Source: Fibrobacter sp. UWB11 (GTDB lineage: Bacteria; Fibrobacterota; Fibrobacteria; Fibrobacterales; Fibrobacteraceae). Taken from it: a DNA stretch of 64,000 nucleotides. Of this stretch, positions 26,101-34,467 are shown one piece after another. Positions within the stretch are counted from its first letter, which is position 1. The number at the start of each line of letters is the position of its first letter. The position numbers and the translations under genes were made by a program. The stretch spans positions 46,264 through 110,263 of the forward strand of contig NZ_FSRT01000005.1 in assembly GCF_900143015.1 (NCBI RefSeq), given 5' to 3'. The notes under the pieces were generated by a model that worked only from the letters and a program-made list of their open reading frames with translations, did no database searches and was not told where the DNA came from.

Positions 26101-27210
26101 GAGCGCATTGCCTGCCAAATTCAATTTTATCACATAAGCCCAACCATCCCTTATACGTTGTCTCCACTTACCCAGTAAATTTTGCAATTCACTTTTTGTT
26201 GGCAAATGCCAGCCTACAGGGCAAGCATTCTGAGCGGCCGACCATGTATAAAGTCTTCCGTATTTATCGCAATTCGAATCGTCATTCGCCCGACAATAAC
26301 TCTCATCTTTTTTGTAATTGAGATTTTGAGCCATCCAAACTTGACCACGGAATTTTACAGTCTTGTAAATTTGACCATCACGGGTATCAACCAAAGAATC
26401 TAATTCAACCTTTTGAGATGACGATGAGCTTGTCGCCGATTCTGAACTTGAGTAATTCGACAATTCAAGGCTATCGTTTTGCACGCATCGAACTGAAAAA
26501 GCAGATTCTGGAAGATTTTTATTAATACTAATAGAATCCTTATAGTAGTAGAAAGACACACTATTCGAATCTACCGAGCTCCAGAATACAGCATTCTTTT
26601 CTTCTGCAATATAATAGACATCATCCTTTTTGGAGAAAAAATCCCCGAAAGAATTCGGTCCGCCCTTTGCACCAGCCGGAAGCACAGAAAATCCATAATC
26701 ATCTACGCCATTACCCCCATTCAGCCAGCCAAATGAAGATTTAAGATTTTTACCTGCGGAATTTTTTCCACCTACAAAAGAAAACAACGCATTCCATTCG
26801 GTTGTATCGGGAAGATGCCAACCTACAGGACATGCATTTACCGCCTGTTTTTGTGGATAAAGATATCCGAATTTGACACAGTTGCTAATGAAGCCTTCAT
26901 AACAATAACTAGAAATTCGCTCCTCTTCGTATCCTTCCTCACCCATTGCCTCAAAGCCATTTCCATATACAATAAACTTGTAATATTTTTCGAATTTATA
27001 ATTCAGGTTTTCGGCCATCCAAGTCTGTTCGCCGATTTTCACGGTCTTATAAATTTGGCCGTCACGGTTATCTGTCATGGTTCCGTATTCAACACCATCA
27101 CGCAGAGGATTTTCCGCATCGCTAGACGAATTTCGTGTAGAGCCACACGCAGCCAAAACTACAAGTATAAACATACTTGCAACAGACAGAAAAGCACATC
27201 GTTTACTCAT
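23140..27210 (-). CDS. FISUMP-domain lipoprotein (six tandem domains)
   Basis: Product of about 1356 aa and probably first in its operon. Lipobox VLAAC, then 'GSTRNSSSD'. Six FISUMP domains, with WMAENLN/WMAQNLN motifs near residues 65, 292, 494, 708, 950 and 1174, separated by poly-serine or basic linkers (SSSESATSSSSSQ; KSKKAKPVRKKKATIL). The fourth domain has a large insertion rich in His and Lys. I chose the start at 27210 because it gives MSKR…, matching the paralogue at 23136, and AAAGG is 9 bases upstream. An ATG at 27219 is closer to the AAAGG and unlikely. Surface-anchored multi-domain architecture is evident; ligand or enzyme activity is unknown. Confidence 0.9.
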   Translation of the reverse strand: MSKRCAFLSVASMFILVVLAACGSTRNSSSDAENPLRDGVEYGTMTDNRDGQIYKTVKIGEQTWMAENLNYKFEKYYKFIVYGNGFEAMGEEGYEEERISSYCYEGFISNCVKFGYLYPQKQAVNACPVGWHLPDTTEWNALFSFVGGKNSAGKNLKSSFGWLNGGNGVDDYGFSVLPAGAKGGPNSFGDFFSKKDDVYYIAEEKNAVFWSSVDSNSVSFYYYKDSISINKNLPESAFSVRCVQNDSLELSNYSSSESATSSSSSQKVELDSLVDTRDGQIYKTVKFRGQVWMAQNLNYKKDESYCRANDDSNCDKYGRLYTWSAAQNACPVGWHLPTKSELQNLLGKWRQRIRDGWAYVIKLNLAGNALKSSDGWFNGQNGFDEIGFAALPGGIRFSDGSYSADGESAFFWSSSEENDGAYGLSLYYYDKVDLDVDDKKIGMSVRCLKGEPAVDLSSSSMAKSSSSLKVEKGSVTDSRDGRLYKTVTIGKQTWMAENLNYATVGSFCYQNEYRNCAKYGRLYTWASAVDSVNILRATGKECGYDRRCSLTKPVQGACPAGWHLPTKAEWDTLERVAGPVSWLKSKDGWINGNGKDVYGFSALPAGDKDIDGTYLMGYIAAFWSSSEEDVTRAWYERMQNDFSSPYEFEEKNRGFSVRCVKDEITSENERKTDTEILSSSSVLVEPGSMTDERDGQTYKTVRIGSQTWMAENLNFEMENSSCERDTLPSCAEYGRYYKWAAAKNACPAGWHLPDSVEWNTLFATVGGDSVAGRTLHAVPSNKCGRIVGWSKCSSGLEWNFGISHRFEEKTPRIKLADRFGFTALQSGLKEYETPQKSKEKSMPRHHSKRKYGDFGYAEFWSSMDRSFVNLYDDKPVEWGKGKDVYEIPIRCVLDSEPPVAKSKKAKPVRKKKATILGSATVSPLNVVKDSLVDGRDGKIYKTVKIGKQTWMAENLNYKTTDSYCLGDSLENCAKYGRLYKGNAANEACPGGWHLSTRAEWENLFKSVGGPLIAGFKLKDAQSWYNDRKSKDEYGFSVLPGAKRNEMGEYFKGGLDAYFWTPEKHLYWPGRSPNYDVVHFDYVTSKASVIGASVIEFSFSLSSDEREAHSVRCVMNDVDAVESSSSKMSSSSSAKSSSSSSSFSVVSPSSVIKGTMIDSRDNQVYQTVTVGTQTWMAQNLNYQTANSYCYKGELDKCAEYGRFYTWAVAMDSVGEFSPNGKGCGYMVDDEKCKPKGHVRGICPEGWHLPSFGECNDFIGGVGGKFVAGKMLRSTVGWKDNGNGSDDYSFSALPTGLRDGKGNFKYTGETAGFWTSTESRERKSYLLLMYSGIESVELDGYRDSSEKNYGANIRCIKD

Positions 27211-27288
27211 GATCCTCATCCTTTATTAAGGATATAAATACAAATTTAGTAAACGAATTTCCAACTAAATTTTGGAAAAAAGAACTTA

Positions 27289-28845
27289 TTAGAACTTCAT
27301 ATCCACAGGATTGAAGTTGAATTTCACGCCAGAGCGGATCCAAGCATCGGAACCATCTTCATTTTTGTCGTGTGCAAGATTGCGGAACACACGGAATCCA
27401 CCTCCTGCATAGAATTTGAACCAATCCGACACTTTTCTTTCATACAAAACATCAACGAGGAACTGTTTTTCAACAACGCCTGAAAGTGAATTTTCTGATT
27501 TCAGCGCTTTGTCATAATCCGTATAAATTTCCTTATTGCCTTGGCGGAGCCAAGCAAGAGTAAGCGATGCCGAATGAACACTCCATTTCCAGTTCATATC
27601 AAACCACAAATCAAGTGCATCACCACCACGGCGGTACCCTACAGGATAATCGACAAAATAAGCATCGGCATAATCACTGTCGCCCTGCTCGCGGTAGTTA
27701 CTGCGGTAATTGCGACGTCCCGTATACTTCAAAAGCGGGAGTCTGCTATTGCCTGCCGCCGGATCTGTTTTCACAACATCCAAGCGCCACGAGAATTTGC
27801 CGTAGTTGCGGGTTTCAAGTTCGTGATAGTAGCCCACCATGTAATTAATAATGGAGCGGTTTGTTCCCATCTTTTTGTCTTCGCCAACCGGGCTTGCAAT
27901 ATCTTCCATATTAATTTGCGTATAGAATTTTGCACCATTCGAAGTCTTGTACCCTAATTCAACGGAAGTCGCTGCAGAAGTATATCCCGTCGCATAATTA
28001 TCATGCCAATACATGAACGGGTTGAACGAGCGGAATTCCAAGGACTTGCCACCAATCATACTTTGTTCCACAAGGTAAAGCCAGAACTTGCGCGTATCTA
28101 CACCGAGTCTATGGAAAACCAAGTTCTTCACATTTTCCGTATAAGTGCGATTGCGCTGATTGCTCACCTGATGACCAGGCTGCGTACATTTTTGGGCATA
28201 CGCTTCGCTACCTTCCGGCGGGCAACCCGTCTCGTGATTTATCACATCATAAAAAAGCCAAGCATTCAACGAACTCAATAAAAAGTCATAACGGAAAATT
28301 CCAATTTTCAAATTCCAGTGAATACCATCATGGTATGGCAAGCCACCAAGGAATATATCATTCTTGGAAATTTTCAAGTCTTCAGGGTCAAAACGACCGA
28401 ACTGAACGAAACCCACAGAGTTATCCCACTTGGCATAAGCGTTAATCGGGACATTGATATCAAGTTCACTAGGCTTGTAGGTGAAATTCGTCTTAAGTTC
28501 GCTATTATACCAAGCCTCCAAATCCTTGCGCAAAGGAGCTTCGAGCAAGAAATGGAAATTCTTGTAGCCAGCGCGGAAGCTCAGCATAAAGAACGGCTCA
28601 ACGCGTTCCTCGTAACTGCGGGCCGTTTCGAGCGGAATGCGGAGACCACGCCAATTTTTGCCATACTTATCGACAGTATCCACGGCAAACATCGGGTCAG
28701 TCGGGCCACCGTTAAAACCGATATTAAAATCAGTCCCCAACTGGAAATAACCGGATTTCGGTTCGGACTTCTCCGAGACATTTTCAGCCGAAGCAAACAC
28801 CGCCACAGCCGCCAAGCAAGCAAATAATAATGTACGAGATAACAT
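27289..28845 (-). CDS. Large outer-membrane beta-barrel protein
   Basis: Product of 518 aa with signal peptide MLSRTLLFACLAAVAVFASA. Long alternating strands follow (for example 'KNFHFLLEAPL', 'WLYLVEQSMIGGKSLEFRSF', 'WKWSVHSASLTLAWLRQG'), with 'WFKFYAGGGFRVFRN' near the end and a terminal Phe. The segment 'ISKNDIFLGGLPYHDGIHWN' reminds me of Wzi-type capsule-anchoring barrels, but I would not assert this. The start at 28845 is chosen because it begins the signal peptide. No Shine-Dalgarno site precedes it, and the AT-rich 5' side may be a promoter right at the start. Confidence 0.7.
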   Translation of the reverse strand: MLSRTLLFACLAAVAVFASAENVSEKSEPKSGYFQLGTDFNIGFNGGPTDPMFAVDTVDKYGKNWRGLRIPLETARSYEERVEPFFMLSFRAGYKNFHFLLEAPLRKDLEAWYNSELKTNFTYKPSELDINVPINAYAKWDNSVGFVQFGRFDPEDLKISKNDIFLGGLPYHDGIHWNLKIGIFRYDFLLSSLNAWLFYDVINHETGCPPEGSEAYAQKCTQPGHQVSNQRNRTYTENVKNLVFHRLGVDTRKFWLYLVEQSMIGGKSLEFRSFNPFMYWHDNYATGYTSAATSVELGYKTSNGAKFYTQINMEDIASPVGEDKKMGTNRSIINYMVGYYHELETRNYGKFSWRLDVVKTDPAAGNSRLPLLKYTGRRNYRSNYREQGDSDYADAYFVDYPVGYRRGGDALDLWFDMNWKWSVHSASLTLAWLRQGNKEIYTDYDKALKSENSLSGVVEKQFLVDVLYERKVSDWFKFYAGGGFRVFRNLAHDKNEDGSDAWIRSGVKFNFNPVDMKF

Positions 28846-28874
28846 AATATAAATGTATAAAAAGTTTTTTAAAA

Positions 28875-28903
28875 GGAGATGCCCGCTCAAGGCGGGCATG
28901 ACA
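28875..28903 (+). repeat. Dispersed palindromic repeat GGAGA-stem-TGACA, copy 2
   Basis: Same 29 bases as the copy at 11761. Lies just upstream of the barrel gene and begins a 490-bp gene-free stretch. Confidence 0.85.
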
Positions 28904-28925
28904 AATCAGGTATGAAGCGGGTACA

Positions 28926-29167
28926 CCGTGAGCCATAAGCGACACGGCGTAAGCGTGCCGTGTTGGCGACCTTTGACAACTTAGTGCTTTAGCACTTATG
29001 TGGGCATGGCCACCTTTAGGTGGTAGTGAGGCGAAGACGGAGCTTTTCTATTAAATCAAAGCGGAGCGGACACCCGTGAGCCATAAGCGGCACGGCGTAA
29101 GCGTGCCGTGTTGGCGAGAGCGTAGCGCCGACGGAGCTTTTCTATTGATTCAGAGCGAAGCGGGCAC
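28926..29167. repeat. Composite direct repeats in a gene-free region
   Basis: A 44-bp unit beginning CCGTGAGCCATAAGCG occurs at 28926-28969 and 29074-29117 with a single mismatch; each contains a CACGGC…GCCGTG hairpin. A second unit beginning GACGGAGCTTTTCTATT occurs at 29036-29073 and 29130-29167 with a few changes. Together they make a degenerate tandem of about 95-150 bp. The stretch 28846-29335 holds no supported gene. Confidence 0.8.
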
Positions 29168-29210
29168 AAGAAGGACCACCCAGGCAGGGAGACCCGGGTG
29201 ATCCCTTGTG
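29165..29210 (-). other. Long hairpin, candidate structured RNA downstream of ftsZ
   Basis: CACAAG-(2-nt bulge)-GGACCACCCAGG pairs with CCCGGGTGATCCCTTGTG around an 8-base loop, 18 pairs in all. Two positions are A/C mismatches if transcribed as plus strand but G-U wobbles in a minus-strand RNA, which is the direction of ftsZ and of the barrel gene. Further short stems lie beside it at about 29219-29235 and 29260-29290. I recognise no known RNA family. Confidence 0.45.
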
Positions 29211-29335
29211 TTGTGGTAGGTGCGCACTCACGCACCCGTGTGTGTGTGTTCTTTCTCGGAGGCGCACTCGAAAACATTCGAACGCACCAGGTCGAATTTT
29301 TGGGTATTACAATGTAGGCTAATCGTTATACACGA

Positions 29336-30979
29336 TTAGAACAAGTCATTCATACGCATGAAGGCCGGCAAGTCGTAATCGACATTGCTTTCCTTGAGTG
29401 CGTCTTCGGAACCTTTCTGGTTACGCATGAAAGCCGGAGTACCATAGTCCACAGCGCTCACCTGTTCGGTCTGAGCCGGACGAGATTCCTGCTTGAAGGA
29501 GTTTGCGTAATTGCCGTTAGAAAGCGGATCTGCATCGGCAGCACCCGGCATTTCTTCCGTTTCGCGGAGCGTTGCAGTTGCGGTTGCAACAGCTTCTTCT
29601 GCATAGCCGGCCTTTGCGTCAAAGCTCGGGGAAGCAAAAGAAGATGCCGGAGCGAACATGGCCGCAGCCTGGTTCATCGGAGTTGCCGGACGAGCGCTTG
29701 CATAGGTGTTCTGCGGAGCAGAAGCGTAAGACGGAGCGGCAGAAACGGTACGCTGAGCAACAGCCGGAGCAACGACAGTCGGAGCAGCAGCAGGCATTGC
29801 AGCGGTCGGCATTGCAGATGCCGGCATAGCAGCAGTAGCACGGCCAGCGAGAGCGACGAAGTTAGTCGTCGGACGCGGAGTAGCCTGCACCGGAGCAGCC
29901 GGGGTCTGATAAGCCGGCTGGTAACCAGCAGTACCAATACCAGCGTAGCCTACAGCAGCAGCATTGTTCGTGCCACCGCAACCCGTTGCGATAATGGTGA
30001 TGCAAACCTTGTCGCCAAGTTCCGGAAGAGTGATATCACCGACGATGATGTTCGGATTGCCTTCTTCGCCCACAGCGTCGTAAATGTGTTCCATTGCTTC
30101 GTTGTGTTCGAGCAAGGAGTAGTTTTCGCCATGAGAGACGTTGATGAGCACGCCAGAAGCACCCTGAATATCGATATCTTCGAGAAGCGGAGAAGAAAGA
30201 GCTGCATCGGCAGCGGCAACACCGCGGCCTTCGCCTTCAGCCGTACCCGTACCCATGAGAGCGGAACCGCCCTTGAGCATAACCTTGCGGATATCAGCAA
30301 AGTCAACATGCACAAGACCATGACGGAACATGATGCTGCAGATGCTCTGCACTGCATTGCCGAGGATTTCGTCAGCCATCTTGAAGGCTTCATCAACAGT
30401 TGCGTTCTTGTTCGTGTTCTGGATGAGGTTCAAGAGTTTCTTGTTTTCGATAACGATGATGGTGTCAGCAGCTTCGCGGAGAGCGCGAACGCCATTCTGA
30501 GCCAAGGAATTACGTACATTACCTTCGAAGCGGAACGGCTTTGTGACAACGGCAACCGTAAGGATGCCAAGTTCACGAGCAACAGTTGCAACGATCGGAG
30601 CAGCACCCGTACCGGTACCACCGCCCATGCCTGCAGTAACGAACACGAGGTCTGCACCCATCATGGCCTTTTTCAAGTCATCGATGTTTTCTTCGACAGC
30701 CTTGCGACCCATTTCCGGATCCATGCCAGCACCGAGATTTCTCGTGCTCTTTTCACCGATAAGGATCTTGTGGTCAGCGAGACTCTGGTCAAGAGCCATA
30801 GCATCGGTATTGATAGCGTAGTATTCTACACCTTCAATATTCATCTGCTTCATGCGGTTAACTGTGTTACCGCCGGCACCGCCGACGCCAAACACCTTTA
30901 CCTTGGCGTTTCTGGATGGAGTATCGTCACCTGTGATACGAGACATTGCCTCGAAGTTGATGTTTTCATAGTCACTCAT
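29336..30979 (-). CDS. ftsZ: Cell division protein FtsZ (long linker, two C-terminal peptides)
   Basis: Product of 547 aa, much longer than the usual 350-400. The tubulin-like GTPase has 'GVGGAGGNTVNRM', the signature 'AGMGGGTGTGAAP', and 'NIIVGDITLPELGDKVCITI' closing the C-terminal half near residue 335. A disordered Ala/Pro/Thr-rich linker of about 165 residues follows. The chain ends with two copies of the peptide that binds FtsA/ZipA-type partners: 'DYGTPAFMRNQ' at 511-521 and 'DYDLPAFMRMN' at 534-544 (compare 'DIPAFLR'). FtsZ polymerises into the division ring. The ribosome site is AGGGAG; it lies 32 bp after ftsA and is the last gene of the dcw cluster. Confidence 0.97.
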   Translation of the reverse strand: MSDYENINFEAMSRITGDDTPSRNAKVKVFGVGGAGGNTVNRMKQMNIEGVEYYAINTDAMALDQSLADHKILIGEKSTRNLGAGMDPEMGRKAVEENIDDLKKAMMGADLVFVTAGMGGGTGTGAAPIVATVARELGILTVAVVTKPFRFEGNVRNSLAQNGVRALREAADTIIVIENKKLLNLIQNTNKNATVDEAFKMADEILGNAVQSICSIMFRHGLVHVDFADIRKVMLKGGSALMGTGTAEGEGRGVAAADAALSSPLLEDIDIQGASGVLINVSHGENYSLLEHNEAMEHIYDAVGEEGNPNIIVGDITLPELGDKVCITIIATGCGGTNNAAAVGYAGIGTAGYQPAYQTPAAPVQATPRPTTNFVALAGRATAAMPASAMPTAAMPAAAPTVVAPAVAQRTVSAAPSYASAPQNTYASARPATPMNQAAAMFAPASSFASPSFDAKAGYAEEAVATATATLRETEEMPGAADADPLSNGNYANSFKQESRPAQTEQVSAVDYGTPAFMRNQKGSEDALKESNVDYDLPAFMRMNDLF

Positions 30980-31011
30980 AGTTTATCTCCCTGATTTGAG
31001 TGGTTTAACGG

Positions 31012-32253
31012 TTAAAAGTAAGTCTTGATGATGTCGCGAATGCGCTGCATACCCTTCTTTACAGAAACGAGCAATTGGGTATCCGTGTCACGCTGTTTTC
31101 TTTCGCGATGTTTCTTGTTCGCGTAGTACAAAAGGCCAATGCCCGTTGCATAAGACGGATTCTGGAATGCTTCCTGAATGCCGCTCATGCCTCTCGGCTT
31201 ACCGATATGGACTGGCTTCTTGAATACTTTAGCTGCAATTTCTTCAATTCCAGGAAGGTTGCAGCAGCCACCCGTAAGTACAATACCGCCATCAATAACG
31301 GTATCCAGGTGATGCTTTTCCAAATCCTTCGCCAAAAGCTTGAAGATTTCTGCAACACGCGCAGTAATAATTTGTGCCAAAAGTTTACGAGAACAAAGAA
31401 CTTCTCCACGGTCACCCACACCTGGGACCGGGAAGGTTTCATCTTCAATCAAATTGTTGAGCGAACATGTGCCATACTTTTTCTTGAGTTCTTCGGCCTT
31501 AGTGAGAGAAACCGGAACCTGAAGGCACTTGCTAATATCACTTGTAATAATGTTACCGGCCATATCAAGCGATGCCGTATAACGCACTGAATCCTTCACA
31601 AACACGGCCACGTCGGCAGAACCTGCACCAATGTCAATCAACGCTACACCAAGTTCGCGTTCATCATTCGAAAGCACTGCAGATGCAGCCGCAAGCGGTT
31701 CAAGCACAAAGCCTGCTACCTGAAGCCCTGCACGAGTCACGCACTTTGCAATATCCTGGAGAGCGTTCGGGCGTGAGGTAACCACCTGAACTTCAACACC
31801 GAGGCGACGGCCAGAATAGCCCTTGGGATTGCGGATACCCGTTCTGTCATCCAGCGTATACTCACCCGGGAAAACATGGATGATTTCGCCAGCCTTGTCG
31901 GGAAGCGTACTTGCAAGTCTCTGGACGTTCACGATATCTTCATCGCGGACTTCGTTTGTTGGTAACGATACCAGACCCTTATAGCTGTAAGACGACACAT
32001 GCTTACCCGCAATGCCCACATAGACATCGCGCACATCGACACCAGCCGATGATTCAAGCATATGGACGGCCTTCTGCAATGTCTCGACGACAGAATCGTA
32101 TTCATCGGACGATTCCAGCGGGAAGTCACCACATTCCACGACTCGGACGGATTCACCTTCCGAGATGCCGACAAACAAATTTACTTTCGAGGCACCGATA
32201 TCGAGCCCGAAAATATAGTCCTCTTTTTTGACCATTTGCTTATTGTCATCCAT
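31012..32253 (-). CDS. ftsA: Cell division protein FtsA (membrane tether of FtsZ)
   Basis: Product of 413 aa with an actin-like fold: 'FGLDIGASKVNLFV' phosphate-1, an SHS2/1C region ('IIHVFPGEYTLDDRTGIRNP'), 'VALIDIGAGSADVAVF' phosphate-2, and 'VLTGGCCNLPGIEEIA' adenosine motif. The C-terminus 'SVKKGMQRIRDIIKTYF' is an amphipathic helix typical of the FtsA membrane-targeting sequence. It links FtsZ filaments to the inner membrane and recruits later division proteins. ATG 32253 has a GAGGTG ribosome site and overlaps the ftsQ end by 8 bp. Confidence 0.95.
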   Translation of the reverse strand: MDDNKQMVKKEDYIFGLDIGASKVNLFVGISEGESVRVVECGDFPLESSDEYDSVVETLQKAVHMLESSAGVDVRDVYVGIAGKHVSSYSYKGLVSLPTNEVRDEDIVNVQRLASTLPDKAGEIIHVFPGEYTLDDRTGIRNPKGYSGRRLGVEVQVVTSRPNALQDIAKCVTRAGLQVAGFVLEPLAAASAVLSNDERELGVALIDIGAGSADVAVFVKDSVRYTASLDMAGNIITSDISKCLQVPVSLTKAEELKKKYGTCSLNNLIEDETFPVPGVGDRGEVLCSRKLLAQIITARVAEIFKLLAKDLEKHHLDTVIDGGIVLTGGCCNLPGIEEIAAKVFKKPVHIGKPRGMSGIQEAFQNPSYATGIGLLYYANKKHRERKQRDTDTQLLVSVKKGMQRIRDIIKTYF

Positions 32254-33067
32254 TGATACACCTCTTATCGATGTTTTTTATATACGCAAATCCATGAAAT
32301 CTCATATCGACCTCGCTAGCGCAAAGGAGATCTCTCCTAAAGCCCTTTCCGATAGCATCGTACAGAGTAAACAGATCCTTATCCCAGTTCGATTCCGGGA
32401 ACATCACGCGGAATCCAACATCCTTGAAGAACACTTCAAATGCACGGTCTTTTTCAGACCAGCCCACTTGCGAAACGCGTTCGTAAAGTTGCTTATCCAT
32501 CTTGCGCATGGCCGACAGGAACAAAGCCACTTGCTTTACCTTCCCCACCGATTCATTTTCAAGAATCGGCATGTGGAGAGCTGTCATCATGGACATCGGA
32601 AGCGAAAGACCTCTTTCGGAATAGACCGTTCCCTTGCCGTTTTCGAGAACCGACAAAATCGGGGATGCTTCCTGAATCTTGATGAACAAAGACGACGGGA
32701 ACTTGCTTTCGACTTCAGCTGAATGGATTAATGGAATCTGCAAGAGCGATTTCTTGACAGAGTCTGCATCCAGTTCCGACATGAGCATGCCTGTTTCCAC
32801 CTGGGCGCTCTGCACCACATCTTCCCAAGAAAGCATGCGATTGCCTTCAATTTCGATGTACTGCAAATGCCTGAATTCTAGCGGGTTAATTTGGTTCAAA
32901 TAGAAACGACTCTGCCACAGTGCAACGCAGGCGATGACAAAGAGCAAGGTCAAAATCCAACCCTTGCGCTTGTACCAACGAACAGCACTGCCAATACGCT
33001 TCCGTCTAATACGGGAGCGCTTGCGTCTGCGCTTACGTTCGTTGTAGCCGATCCGTCGACCGAACAT
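32246..33067 (-). CDS. ftsQ: Cell division protein FtsQ (POTRA domain)
   Basis: Product of 273 aa: a very basic cytoplasmic N-terminus (RKRRRKRSRIRRKR), one membrane segment about 36-52 (WILTLLFVIACVALWQS), then a POTRA domain ('LQYIEIEGNRMLSWEDVV', 'PLIHSAEVESKFPSSLFIKI') and the FtsQ/DivIB beta domain. FtsQ bridges early and late divisome proteins. I place the start at ATG 33067. A longer frame would need a TTG inside murC. It begins 17 bp after the murC stop. Confidence 0.85.
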   Translation of the reverse strand: MFGRRIGYNERKRRRKRSRIRRKRIGSAVRWYKRKGWILTLLFVIACVALWQSRFYLNQINPLEFRHLQYIEIEGNRMLSWEDVVQSAQVETGMLMSELDADSVKKSLLQIPLIHSAEVESKFPSSLFIKIQEASPILSVLENGKGTVYSERGLSLPMSMMTALHMPILENESVGKVKQVALFLSAMRKMDKQLYERVSQVGWSEKDRAFEVFFKDVGFRVMFPESNWDKDLFTLYDAIGKGFRRDLLCASEVDMRFHGFAYIKNIDKRCING

Positions 33068-33084
33068 GTTCGTATCTTCTAAAC

Positions 33085-34467
33085 TCAAATACTCTTCTCC
33101 AAAATCGTCTGGCCGAGTTTCCAAATGTTACCGGCGCCCATCAGAACAATCACATCGTTCGGCTTAAGCAAATCCTTGCAAACCGGAATCAAGTTGTTCA
33201 CATCGCCAATAAAGCGGGCATCACGATGGCCGCGGTCAGCAGCGCTGTTTGCCACCATGGCGCCCGTCACGCCTTCAATCGGCTTTTCACGAGACGGATA
33301 AATGTCTGTCACCAAGAGCACATCGCAGTTCGAGAACGCGCTACCAAAAGCTTCATGCTGGTCGCGGGTACGCGTAAACAAATGCGGCTGGAAAGCGACA
33401 ATAATACGCTTGTCCGGGAACGCTTCGCGGAAACCGAGAAGTGTTGCCGTTGCTTCGGTCGGATGGTGAGCGTAGTCATCAAAGACCATCACACCATTCT
33501 TTTCGCCAATGAATTCAAAGCGGCGCTTCACGCCTTCGAAAGCAGCTACAGCCTTGCGGGCAACTTCAATCGAAATACCTTCTTCAACAGCAAGTGCCAC
33601 AGCAGCCGTTGCGTTTAAAACGTTATGACGGCCTGGAATCTGGAGCTTGAATTCACCGAGGCTCTTGCCATCACAGAGGATTTCAAACTGCGGATAGCCC
33701 TTCACAAACGTGAGGTTTTCGACGCGGTACTTTGCTTGGCGCGTAAAGCCGTAAGTAATCACCGGCTTCTTGAGGTGCGCCAAAATCTGCTGCACGTTCG
33801 GATCGTCAAGGCATACAATCACCTGACCGTAGAACGGAATCTTGTTTGCAAACTGCGTGAAAGCATCCTTGATGGCATCGATATTCTCGTAAGTATCGAG
33901 ATGGTCGGCATCGATGTTCGTGATGATTGCCGAAGACGGCATCATCGAAAGGAAGCTGCGGTCAAATTCGTCACTTTCGGCAATGAGGTAATCGCCATGG
34001 CCCACCTTGGCACCACTACACTTCCCCTTCACAATGCCACCCACGATGATTGTCGGGTCAAGGCCAGCTTCTTCCCAAATAGCGCCAACGATAGAAGTCG
34101 TTGTCGTCTTGCCGTGCGTACCGGCAATGGAAAGCGTGTACTTGAGACGCATCAGTTCACCGAGCATTTCGGCACGGCGGATCACCGGAATACGGCGGTT
34201 GCGAGCTTCGACAAGTTCCGGATTGTCAAACGGAATAGCAGAAGAATAAACGACCAAGTCTGCATCTACGACATTTTTCGCTTCGTGCTTCGGGTCAATG
34301 CGAATGCCAAGACCTTTCAGATAGTCAATGACAGCACCTTCGCCCATATCGGAACCCGTCACCACAAAGCCATTTTCATGGAGCACTTCGGCAATACCGG
34401 ACATACCGGCGCCACCGATACCCACAAAATGAAGGCGACGAACACGTTTACAATCATTAATCTGCAT
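33085..34467 (-). CDS. murC: UDP-N-acetylmuramate--L-alanine ligase MurC
   Basis: Product of 460 aa. N-terminal Rossmann domain 'HFVGIGGAGMSGIAEVLHE', ATP site 'IAGTHGKTTTTSIV', 'ITNIDADHLDTYENIDAIK' and a C-terminal 'VFDDYAHHPTEATATLLGF' that is diagnostic for MurC. It adds L-Ala to UDP-MurNAc in the cytoplasm. Start ATG 34467 overlaps the murG stop as TAATG. Confidence 0.96.
   Translation of the reverse strand: MQINDCKRVRRLHFVGIGGAGMSGIAEVLHENGFVVTGSDMGEGAVIDYLKGLGIRIDPKHEAKNVVDADLVVYSSAIPFDNPELVEARNRRIPVIRRAEMLGELMRLKYTLSIAGTHGKTTTTSIVGAIWEEAGLDPTIIVGGIVKGKCSGAKVGHGDYLIAESDEFDRSFLSMMPSSAIITNIDADHLDTYENIDAIKDAFTQFANKIPFYGQVIVCLDDPNVQQILAHLKKPVITYGFTRQAKYRVENLTFVKGYPQFEILCDGKSLGEFKLQIPGRHNVLNATAAVALAVEEGISIEVARKAVAAFEGVKRRFEFIGEKNGVMVFDDYAHHPTEATATLLGFREAFPDKRIIVAFQPHLFTRTRDQHEAFGSAFSNCDVLLVTDIYPSREKPIEGVTGAMVANSAADRGHRDARFIGDVNNLIPVCKDLLKPNDVIVLMGAGNIWKLGQTILEKSI

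Noticed and set aside
29056..29277. A 73-codon minus-strand frame in the ftsZ-downstream repeats
   Set aside because: It consists of hairpins and direct repeats, has no ribosome site and encodes no recognisable protein.
29319..29339. CTAATCG…CGATTAG hairpin at the ftsZ stop as a terminator
   Set aside because: It overlaps the stop codon and has no following T run on the minus strand; it may be a weak mRNA-end structure only.
33068..33124. Longer ftsQ start inside murC
   Set aside because: It would begin with TTG without a ribosome site and add an acidic tail before the basic N-terminus; ATG 33067 fits better.
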